Assembly (NCBI GenBank): GCA_963836405.1
Contig: CAWIJL010000019.1
Location: forward strand, 124,001-188,000
Source of the DNA: CAWIJJ01 sp963836405
Lineage (GTDB): Bacteria > Acidobacteriota > Terriglobia > Bryobacterales > Bryobacteraceae
Reading direction: 5' to 3'
DNA length: 64,000 nucleotides
The translations under genes and the position numbers were made by a program. This document shows, piece by piece, positions 20,202-27,545 of the stretch (the first letter of the stretch is position 1; every line of letters starts with the position of its first letter). The notes beneath the pieces are model-generated. The model made no database searches, was not told the DNA's origin, and saw only the letters and a list, made by a program, of their open reading frames with translations.

Positions 20202-20226
20202 GGGGCCTTTCCTCGGGAAAGGCCCC
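20202..20226 (-). promoter_or_regulatory. Strong intra-operon hairpin between exbB and exbD
   Basis: GGGGCCTTTCC pairs perfectly with GGAAAGGCCCC (11 bp, three-base loop). No T tract follows on the minus strand. Its place between exbB and the exbD pair fits an mRNA processing or stability element that sets subunit ratios. Confidence 0.5.
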
Positions 20227-20273
20227 GTTCAACTCGCCGGTTCCGACTATCCTTGAGGCGGCCTGGGCAGCCG

Positions 20274-21002
20274 CTACTTGCGTGCGCCGGCGCGCTGGGA
20301 CCGCTTCAGGAAGTAGTCGATGAGCTCGGAGCTGGAGTTACCCATCTCCACGTCGAACGCTTCGATTTTGTTCGTGAAGAAGTTGAACATCCAGACCGCC
20401 GGGATGGCCACGAAAAGTCCGATAGCCGTGGCAACCAGAGCTTCCGAAATACCGCCCGCGACCGCGCCCAAGCCAGTCGACTTTTCGGTCGAAATGCCTT
20501 TGAACGCGTTGATGATGCCGACGACCGTTCCGAACAGTCCGACGAACGGAGCCGTGGAACCGATGGTCGCCAAGCCGCTGACGCCGCGCTTCAGTTCGGC
20601 GTGCACAATCGCCTCGGCGCGTTCGAGAGCGCGCTTGGAGGCTTCGATTTCTTCACCCGGGATTTCCGAGCTGATCTGGTGGGCCTGGAATTCCTGCAAA
20701 CCAGCCACAACCACTTTCGCGAGATGGCTCTTCTTGTAACGGTCGGCGATCTTGACGGCTTCGTCGAGCTTGCCTTCACGCAATGCGCCGGCGACCGCCG
20801 GAGCAAACGCGCGCGACTGCTTGCGGGCCGCGCTATAGGCCATCAGGCGATCGATCATGACGCCGATGGAGTATGCGGACATGATGAACAGTCCGATAAC
20901 AACCACCTTGGCGAGGAACCCCATCTGGTTCCACATAGTGATCGGATCCCAACCGACTTCCTGCAACATGTACAGGGACCAAACGTGCATCTGCAAAAAC
21001 AT
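20274..21002 (-). CDS. exbB: ExbB/TolQ/MotA proton-channel protein
   Basis: A 242-residue inner-membrane proton channel subunit with three helices: about 30-52 (FLAKVVVIGLFIMSAYSIGV), and a pair at about 145-215 containing GLATIGSTAPFVGLFGTVVGIINAF and ALVATAIGLFVAIPAVWMFN. The segment TIGSTAPFVGLFGTVVGI is the family hallmark. It lies between the TonB gene (upstream) and two exbD genes (downstream), so the cluster encodes a complete motor. A TolQ identity cannot be excluded from sequence alone, but the adjacent TonB favours ExbB. Confidence 0.92.
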   Translation of the reverse strand: MFLQMHVWSLYMLQEVGWDPITMWNQMGFLAKVVVIGLFIMSAYSIGVMIDRLMAYSAARKQSRAFAPAVAGALREGKLDEAVKIADRYKKSHLAKVVVAGLQEFQAHQISSEIPGEEIEASKRALERAEAIVHAELKRGVSGLATIGSTAPFVGLFGTVVGIINAFKGISTEKSTGLGAVAGGISEALVATAIGLFVAIPAVWMFNFFTNKIEAFDVEMGNSSSELIDYFLKRSQRAGARK

Positions 21003-21069
21003 TGTTCTTTTTCTCCTGCGAGTTGAATTTAAAACTTCTAAACTTCCGATGGCCGGCGAAGACCCTCGG

Positions 21070-21828
21070 TTACTGGCTCAACGTAAAGTTGACATCGATC
21101 TGGGTGGCCACCTCCACCGGTTCTCCGTTGAGGAGAGTCGGCTGGTAGACCCACTGTTTCACTGCATCAATGGCCGCCGGGACCAGCAGGGGGTGGCCGC
21201 TCAAGACATTGAGCTCCATGATGGTTCCGTCCTTGGAAATCACGGCGCTGAGCTTCACGACGCCCTGAATACGGGCCTGTTTAGCCAGCGGAGGATAAAC
21301 CGGGCGGGGCTGGCGGACCAGTCTCGCCTGCTGGACGTTACCACCGACCCTGATGCGAGACGGCGGCGGCGGCGCTTTCTCCTTGGGAGGAGGCGGCGGC
21401 GGTGCTGCCGTGGGAACCGCACCCAGAATTCCACCGAGGACGCCGCCCGGAGTGCCGCCGGCAACGCCGCCCGGCACGCCACCGACAACTCCGGCAACGC
21501 CGGAAGTTACAGGCGGCAACTCTTCTTCTTTAATGGTTGCTACTTCTTTCGGAATCGCCTTGGGCGCCACCAGTTTTCCTGCATCGAACTGACGCGGAAT
21601 CACCTTCACGACTTTAACGGGAGGCGCTGCCGCGGGCGGCGGGGGCGGGGGAGGCGGCGGCGGGGGGGCCACCAAGAAACTGGTCAGCGTGGTTGACGGG
21701 AGCACGTCGAAGTAGACCATGGGGATGATGATCGCGATGCCAACCAAAAACATCTGGGCGACCATCGCGCCGACCATGGTCCAGGTTGTCTTCGTCTTCC
21801 CGCTGCCAACAAATGTTTGCTCAAACAT
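21070..21828 (-). CDS. tonB: TonB energy transducer of the ExbB/ExbD cluster
   Basis: A 252-residue TonB from ATG 21828, preceded by AAAGGAC; the longer in-frame start would add 12 residues over that site. A single helix (about 17-40, MVAQMFLVGIAIIIPMVYF) is followed by long Pro tracts, a Gly/Val/Pro repeat region (GVAGVVGGVPGGVAGG) and a C-terminal TonB domain with YPPLAKQARIQGVVKLSAVI and VKQWVYQPTLLNGEPV. It leads the cluster tonB-exbB-exbD-exbD-TPR. It would energise outer-membrane receptors such as the one at 62475. Confidence 0.9.
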   Translation of the reverse strand: MFEQTFVGSGKTKTTWTMVGAMVAQMFLVGIAIIIPMVYFDVLPSTTLTSFLVAPPPPPPPPPPPAAAPPVKVVKVIPRQFDAGKLVAPKAIPKEVATIKEEELPPVTSGVAGVVGGVPGGVAGGTPGGVLGGILGAVPTAAPPPPPPKEKAPPPPSRIRVGGNVQQARLVRQPRPVYPPLAKQARIQGVVKLSAVISKDGTIMELNVLSGHPLLVPAAIDAVKQWVYQPTLLNGEPVEVATQIDVNFTLSQ

Positions 21829-21889
21829 AGTTGCGTCCTTTCCAAACCCCGGGCTCGGCGGCAACTGGTTTCGCCGCCCGAGGACTGTC

Positions 21890-23122
21890 CTACTTGACCG
21901 CCTTAGTCGGGGCCTTTTTCATTGCTTCCGGCCGAACAGCCGTTGTTACGGCCGCCTGGCGCGGCTTTCGCTTATCCGCATAGTTGTGCCAGAACAGCAC
22001 GATCGGACTTGCGACGAACACCGAAGAATACGTACCGACAAGAATGCCGCACACCAGGGCGAAAGCAAATCCGTGCAATACCGGACCGCCCCAGATAAAG
22101 AGGGCCAACACGGTCAGGAACGTCAGCCCGGAAGTCATTACGGTCCGGCTCAGGGTCTGATTGATGGCCCGGTTCATTACATTTTCGAGAGGCTCGCGGC
22201 GCGCCATGCGCAGGTTCTCGCGCACGCGATCGAAAATCACGATGGTATCGTTCATGGAGTAGCCGACCAGGGTCAGCAACGCCGCGATGACGGTCATCGA
22301 AATTTCTTCATTGAATAAGGAGAAGAGGCCGATGGTGATCACGGTGTCGTGGAAGACCGCGATGACGGCGCCCAGACCGTAGATCCATTCAAAGCGGAAT
22401 GCGATGTATACCAGCATCCCCGCGAGGGCATACAGTGTGGCCAACACTGCCTTGTTCCTCAGATCCTTACCGACCTTCGGACCAACCATTTGTACCTGCA
22501 ACACGTGGAAGGGCGCCAGATACGTCTCCTGCCGAAGAGTGTTCATGATACCAGCATTCATGCCGGATACGGAGGAGAGTTGATTGAAATCCGTAACCAG
22601 CCCGGAGAGCTGGGTATCACGGTACTCGAGGATGTTTTTGGCCAGATCCTGGACCTGCTGTTCGCTCATGGCCACACCCGAACCTGCCAGGGGCCCGCGC
22701 AACCGCTCGACCAGCGCCGCCGTGCCCGTGTTATTCAGGTCGAGTTTACCGCTTCCGGGCTGCCCGAAGCTGGCGGTCAGAACATCCTGCATGGCCTGCC
22801 GGTTGACATTGAGCTGCTTTTCGTCCAGCAGCTCGGTCCCGATCTCAACCTCGTTTTCGGTTCCCGAGCCGGTGAAGTTTTGAACCGACACCTCGCCCTT
22901 GATCTTCGACGAGTCGCGCATGGCGGAGCGGATCTTTTCAACCGGCGGCTTGGACGCAAACTTGACCGTCATCAGGGCGCCACCCTTGAAATCGATGCCA
23001 TATTTCACGCCGCCTTTGGCCGCGATGCTGGCCAACCCGGCGGTCACCAACACCAGCGAGGTAATGATGAACGGCCACTTCTTGCCCAGAAAGTCGTAAT
23101 TCGTGTTTTTGAAGATTTCCAT
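21890..23122 (-). CDS. secF: Protein translocase subunit SecF
   Basis: Membrane component of the SecDF accessory complex that uses proton-motive force to help secretion through SecYEG. The 410-residue protein has an N-terminal helix (KKWPFIITSLVLVTAGLASI), the GGVKYGIDFKGGALMTVKF signature after it, a long periplasmic part with an insertion of about 80 residues, then five helices including VGYSMNDTIVIFDRVREN and LTFLTVLALFIWGG. It lies 95 bp after secD; the order tgt-yajC-secD-secF is the classical one. Confidence 0.95.
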   Translation of the reverse strand: MEIFKNTNYDFLGKKWPFIITSLVLVTAGLASIAAKGGVKYGIDFKGGALMTVKFASKPPVEKIRSAMRDSSKIKGEVSVQNFTGSGTENEVEIGTELLDEKQLNVNRQAMQDVLTASFGQPGSGKLDLNNTGTAALVERLRGPLAGSGVAMSEQQVQDLAKNILEYRDTQLSGLVTDFNQLSSVSGMNAGIMNTLRQETYLAPFHVLQVQMVGPKVGKDLRNKAVLATLYALAGMLVYIAFRFEWIYGLGAVIAVFHDTVITIGLFSLFNEEISMTVIAALLTLVGYSMNDTIVIFDRVRENLRMARREPLENVMNRAINQTLSRTVMTSGLTFLTVLALFIWGGPVLHGFAFALVCGILVGTYSSVFVASPIVLFWHNYADKRKPRQAAVTTAVRPEAMKKAPTKAVK

Positions 23123-23217
23123 CGAAACGTGCCGTGCTGGTGTTCGTAACTTTGGACACCAGCCCTCCTCAAATTGTTCCCGCCTGTGCGGAAAGGTTTA
23201 ACAGGCTTAACAGAAGC

Positions 23218-24837
23218 CTAGATGCTCAACGGTTCGGTCTGCCGGCGACCCGACAGCTCGAAGTCGAAAATCGTCCTGGAAACAAAAACCGCCGTGAAAA
23301 TGTTGGCGATCAAGCCGATAACCAGCGTCACCGCGAACCCCTTCACCGGACCTTCGCCAAACAGGAACAGAAACGCGCAGGACACCACCGTGGTGACGTG
23401 GGTGTCGACAATCGTCCACCAGGCCTTGTTGAAACCGGTATCGACGGCGGTGATCACGCCTTTTCCGGTCTTCAACTCTTCGCGGATCCTCTCGAAAATC
23501 AGGACATTCGAGTCTACCGCCATACCGATGGTCAGGATTACCCCGGCAATTCCGGGCAGGGTGAGGACGGCGTGGAAGTAGGAGATGGCGGCCAGCAGGA
23601 TGACGGTATTGAGGAACAGGGCCAGAACGGCGTTCACGCCGGCCCGCTTATAGTAGAGCAGCATGACGACGACTACGGCCAAAAGTCCGGCGAGTCCGGC
23701 GATGAAGCCCTGCCGGATCGAGTCCGCGCCGAGCGAGGGACCGATGGTCCGCTCCTCGCCGTACTGGACGGAGGCAGGCAGGGAACCCGAGCGGAGGAAG
23801 CGCGCCAGGTCGACGGCCTCCTGCTCGCTGCCGAGATTGGTGATGCGGCCGGAATCTTCGATGCGGCTCTGGATGGTGGCCACGCTGACGAGGCGGTTAT
23901 CGAGCGAAACCGCCAGGCGGTTACCGATATTAGCTTCGGTGAAGCGGCCGAAACGCTTGCCGGCGTCCGGGGACAGGGTGAAATTCGTCTCCCATTTGCG
24001 GAACTCGTCCTGGGAGGCGCGGGCATTGCGCATCTCCTGGCCGGAAACCACGGGGACCTTGCTGACCAGGTACCACTCTTCGCCTTCCGAACCGCCGCGG
24101 GGAACGGCGCGCACTTCCTTGGTACCGAGCGGACGCACGCCGCCGTGCTGCGCGAGGAGGGCATCCCGGCTGGGGTAAGGACCATCCTTGACGTCGGTCA
24201 GTTCCAGCACCGCCGCGGTACCGATCAGTTCTTTGACGCGGGCCGGATCGTCCACGCCCGGGAGCTGCACCAGAATCTGGTAATCGGACCCGGAACCGCC
24301 GTACTGCTGGACGGACTTCTCGGCGAGGCCGAGCTGGTCGATGCGGTTGCCGATGGTGTCGATGGTGCGCTGCACCGTGTCGCGCTTGACGGCGATCAGG
24401 TCGGTGGGCTTCAGGCGCATGGTGTAGTCGGTGGAGTTGACGGCGGTCAGCACATAGGTGGGGAAGCGCTCGTTCACGAGGCTGCGGAAGGCGCTGGACT
24501 GGGTGGCGGGAACCCCTTTCACGGTGATTTCCACCTTGTCGGCGTCCTCGACGGTCTCGGGCTCGTTCCGGTCCATGCTGGTCCAGGTGATGTTCTGCTT
24601 CTTCAGGTCTTCCTTCATGCGGTCCATGGTCTGGTCCGCATCCGCCTTGACGGCGTCCTGCACCTGAACGGTCATCACCAGATGGCTGCCGCCCTTCAGG
24701 TCGAGACCCAGGCGGATGTTGTTCGAGAAGTTCTTCGCGAGATCCGCCTTCGACTTGGGGAACCCGATAATGCCAAAAACGCAAAGCAGTATCGTGACAA
24801 TGATGACCGCGCTTCGGGCCTTGATATTCGTCTTCAT
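23218..24837 (-). CDS. secD: Protein translocase subunit SecD
   Basis: The large SecDF subunit, 539 residues with six helices. An N-terminal helix (AVIIVTILLCVFGIIGF) is followed by the conserved RLGLDLKGGSHLVMTV segment, periplasmic P1 head and base domains, and a C-terminal membrane domain (about 345-530) with GMAVDSNVLIFERIREEL and FGEGPVKGFAVTLVIGLI. The conserved aspartate of the proton path is in GMAVDSN. Gene order with yajC and secF supports the call. Confidence 0.96.
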   Translation of the reverse strand: MKTNIKARSAVIIVTILLCVFGIIGFPKSKADLAKNFSNNIRLGLDLKGGSHLVMTVQVQDAVKADADQTMDRMKEDLKKQNITWTSMDRNEPETVEDADKVEITVKGVPATQSSAFRSLVNERFPTYVLTAVNSTDYTMRLKPTDLIAVKRDTVQRTIDTIGNRIDQLGLAEKSVQQYGGSGSDYQILVQLPGVDDPARVKELIGTAAVLELTDVKDGPYPSRDALLAQHGGVRPLGTKEVRAVPRGGSEGEEWYLVSKVPVVSGQEMRNARASQDEFRKWETNFTLSPDAGKRFGRFTEANIGNRLAVSLDNRLVSVATIQSRIEDSGRITNLGSEQEAVDLARFLRSGSLPASVQYGEERTIGPSLGADSIRQGFIAGLAGLLAVVVVMLLYYKRAGVNAVLALFLNTVILLAAISYFHAVLTLPGIAGVILTIGMAVDSNVLIFERIREELKTGKGVITAVDTGFNKAWWTIVDTHVTTVVSCAFLFLFGEGPVKGFAVTLVIGLIANIFTAVFVSRTIFDFELSGRRQTEPLSI

Positions 24838-24865
24838 GGGAGTTTAAGAGCTACTTCTGTTCAAA

Positions 24866-25198
24866 TTACTTCTTTACTTCGGTCGAGGCCAGGCTGGACA
24901 CGGCGCTACGCGCCACCTGCATCTTTATATTGTCCGGTTTCACGCGCAAGACCAGGGTGTCGTCGGCCTCGATGGCCACGATGGTCCCGATAATTCCTCC
25001 GCTGGTCACCACCACATTGCCGTTCTGCAAGCCGGCCAGCATCTTCTGCTGCTGCTTGCGCTGGCGCTGCATGGGCATGAAAAGCAGGAAATAGAAGATC
25101 CCAAAGATGAGCACGATGGGAAGGAATCCCAGCCAGGAACTGGACGGCGATTGCAGCAAGTACAGGTTGAGAATCACGTTTTGGCCAATGGGGGTCAC
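24866..25198 (-). CDS. yajC: YajC, preprotein translocase accessory subunit
   Basis: A small single-span membrane protein (110 residues from GTG 25198) associated with SecDF. The helix FLPIVLIFGIFYFLLFMPM is followed by the basic RQRKQQQKMLAGLQNG and the GNVVVTSGGIIGTIVAI core typical of the family. I prefer GTG 25198: it is preceded by GGAGG and its GTG overlaps the tgt stop as GTGA, implying translational coupling. A further in-frame GTG 30 bp upstream would reach into tgt. Confidence 0.92.
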   Translation of the reverse strand: MTPIGQNVILNLYLLQSPSSSWLGFLPIVLIFGIFYFLLFMPMQRQRKQQQKMLAGLQNGNVVVTSGGIIGTIVAIEADDTLVLRVKPDNIKMQVARSAVSSLASTEVKK

Positions 25199-26335
25199 TC
25201 GGCCTCCAACGGGGCAGAGCGCACACACTTCAAGTATTCCGGGAATGAATCCGATATTATAGCGTGCCTAATCTCACGCATGATGTCAAGGTACCGCCGG
25301 ATGTTGTGTCGTGTCGCCAGCACCGCGTACAAAATCTCCCCGGACTGGAACAGGTGACGAAGGTATGCTCGGGAGTACTTGCTGCAGGTATAACACTGGC
25401 AGGCCGGGTCGACGGGGCGGGGGTCGTCGCGGTAGCGGGCGTGCTTGATGATGAGGCGGCCCTGGGAGGTGAACAGGTAGCCGTTGCGGGCGTTGCGGGT
25501 GGGCAGGACGCAATCCATCATGTCGATGCCGCGCGCCACGTACTCGGGGAGTTCGTGGGGCATTCCGACTCCCATGGCGTAGCGGGGCCGGTCAGCGCGG
25601 CAGCAGATCGGCGGAAACTTCGGCCATTTCGAGGCTCAAAGGGCGCGGTTCGCCGACCGAGAGGCCGCCGATCGGCATAGCCGTCGGCATCGAGATCGAC
25701 CAGGGCCGGGCGCATTCGCGGCGCAGGTCGGCGAACATGGAGCCCTGCACGATGGGGAACAGCGCGTGCCGGGTTTCCATGGCGGCCAGCCGTTGGCGGT
25801 GGTGGGCGGCCGCCTGGCGAGCCCAGCGGACGGTCCGCTGCATGCTGGCGCGGGCGTACTCATGGCTCACCGGGTACTCGGGGCACTCGTCGAGCGCCAT
25901 CAGGATGTCGCTGCCGTAGGCAAGCTGGGCGTCCACGGTGGATTCGGGGGTAAAGGTGTGGAGGTCGCCATCGAGGTGGGAGTGAAAGACCACGCCCTGG
26001 TCGGTGATTTTGCGCAGGCCGCTGAGGCTGAACACCTGGAAGCCGCCCGAATCGGTGAGGATGGCGTTCGGCCAGGACATGAAGCGGTGGAGGCCGCCCA
26101 GTTTGCGAATCAGCTCGTGGCCGGGGCGCAGGAAGAGGTGGTAGGTGTTGGCCAGGAGAATGCGGACGCCGAGCTCCTCGTCGAGGTCGCGCTGGGTGAG
26201 GCCCTTGACGGTGGCCTGGGTGCCGACGGGCATGAAGACGGGCGTTTCGATGGTTCCGTGGGGGGTGTGCAGCAGTCCGGCACGGGCGCGGGTCTGGCGG
26301 CACTCGGCCACCACTTCGAAAGAGATCTGCGGCAA
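25195..26335 (-). CDS. tgt: tRNA-guanine (queuine) transglycosylase, frame broken near 3' end
   Basis: Exchanges guanine-34 for preQ1/queuine in GU(N) anticodon tRNAs. The N-terminal two-thirds is intact: TPVFMPVGTQATVKGLT, the active-site NTYHLFLRPG and DSGGFQVFSLSGL, and FPIVQGS. Past LRRECAR the frame shifts to give ALVDLDADGYA, returns for IGGLSVGEP, then shifts again at DLLPR to VGMPHELPEYVARGIDMMDCVLP, which holds the catalytic aspartate region, and the zinc ligands CQCYTC. Three small indels within about 150 bp explain this. All motifs survive, so sequencing error is as likely as mutation. The start is uncertain; TTG 26335 is closest to the conserved N-terminus. It is coupled to yajC. 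Confidence 0.85.
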
Positions 26336-26460
26336 GCTTCGATTGTAATGACATTTCAGCGGGACGCGGCGGCGGGCGGGGCAAACGTCGGCGGGCGGGA
26401 TGCGTCCAATCCTCATCGCGCGCGCGGGGCTTCCGGCGCGGGGCGGTAGACTGGACGATG

Positions 26461-27534
26461 ATGGAAAGCACACGACGGACGTTCGTAACCTCCCTGGCGG
26501 GGGCTGGAGTGCTGGCGGCCGCGCCGCAGGCGAAGAAAAAGATCCTGATTCTGGGCGGCACCGGCTACCTGGGACCGGCCACCGTGGAAGCGGCCCGGGC
26601 GCGGGGCCACGAGATCACCCTTTTCAATCGCGGCAAGACACGGCCGGACCTTTTCAAGGACCTGGAGATCCTGCACGGCGACCGCGACCCGCTTAAGGAC
26701 GAGGGCCTGAAGGCGCTCGAAGGCCGCAAGTGGGACACGGCGATCGACAACTCGGGCTACTTCCCGCGCCTGGTGAACGCGTCCGCCCGGCTGCTTGCTC
26801 CCAATGTCCGGCAGTACATCTTCATTTCCTCGATTTCGGCTTACGCGGACAACGTCACCGAGAACCAGGACGAGACCGGGCGGCTGGCGACGACGAAAGA
26901 GCCGGAGGTGGAGAAGATCACCGATGGGAGTTACGGTCCGTTGAAGGCGCTTTGCGAGAAGGCGTCGCAGGAAGCGTTCCCGGAACGGGCGGCGGTGGTG
27001 CGGCCGGGGTACATTGTGGGGCCGGACGATCCCAGCGGGCGGTTCACGTACTGGCCGGTGCGGGTGGACCGGGGTGGGGAGGTGCTGGCGCCGGGCGCGC
27101 CTGCCGACCCGCTTCAGATCATCGACGTGCGCGACCTGGGCGCCTGGCTGATAACGCTGGCGGAGCAGCAGACCAGCGGGGTATTCAATGCCTGCGGCCC
27201 GAAGGACCGGCTGGCGTGGGGCGATGTGCTGCAAGCCTGCCGCAAGGCCACCAAGACGGAAAGCAAGCTGACCTGGGTGCCCGCCGAATGGTTGGCGAAA
27301 CACGACGGAGAAGTATTCCCCATTTGGGCGCCGTACCGCACGGAAACGCGGGGATTCCATACCTGGAAGAACGACCGGGCGGTCAAGGCGGGACTCAAGT
27401 TCCGTCCGGTGCAGCAGACCGTTTCCGACACCCTGGCGTGGTACAAATCGCAGAGCGAGCGCACGAAGCTGGCGGGTCCGGCGGCGGAAAAAGAGGCGGA
27501 ACTGCTGGCGCAGTGGAAGAACGGCACGAAATAA
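26461..27534 (+). CDS. Tat-exported NAD-dependent epimerase/dehydratase
   Basis: An extended short-chain dehydrogenase of 357 residues. The N-terminus (TRRTFVTSLAGAGVLAAA) is a twin-arginine signal, so a folded, cofactor-loaded enzyme is probably exported, which is unusual for this superfamily but common in this phylum. The Rossmann motif GGTGYLGPATVE (about 32-43) binds NAD(P). The SISAYADN segment and a downstream Tyr/Lys pair near SYGPLKALCEK fit the SDR active site. It is transcribed away from tgt across about 125 bp. Substrate unknown; isoflavone-reductase-like or nucleotide-sugar chemistry are both possible. ATG 26458 immediately upstream is an equal start. Confidence 0.85.
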   Translation: MESTRRTFVTSLAGAGVLAAAPQAKKKILILGGTGYLGPATVEAARARGHEITLFNRGKTRPDLFKDLEILHGDRDPLKDEGLKALEGRKWDTAIDNSGYFPRLVNASARLLAPNVRQYIFISSISAYADNVTENQDETGRLATTKEPEVEKITDGSYGPLKALCEKASQEAFPERAAVVRPGYIVGPDDPSGRFTYWPVRVDRGGEVLAPGAPADPLQIIDVRDLGAWLITLAEQQTSGVFNACGPKDRLAWGDVLQACRKATKTESKLTWVPAEWLAKHDGEVFPIWAPYRTETRGFHTWKNDRAVKAGLKFRPVQQTVSDTLAWYKSQSERTKLAGPAAEKEAELLAQWKNGTK

Positions 27535-27545
27535 GCGTCTAAAGT

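Noticed and set aside
23134..24993. Long open frame antisense to secD
   Set aside because: Shadow of secD; composition dominated by Gly, Asp, His and Arg, and no start signals.
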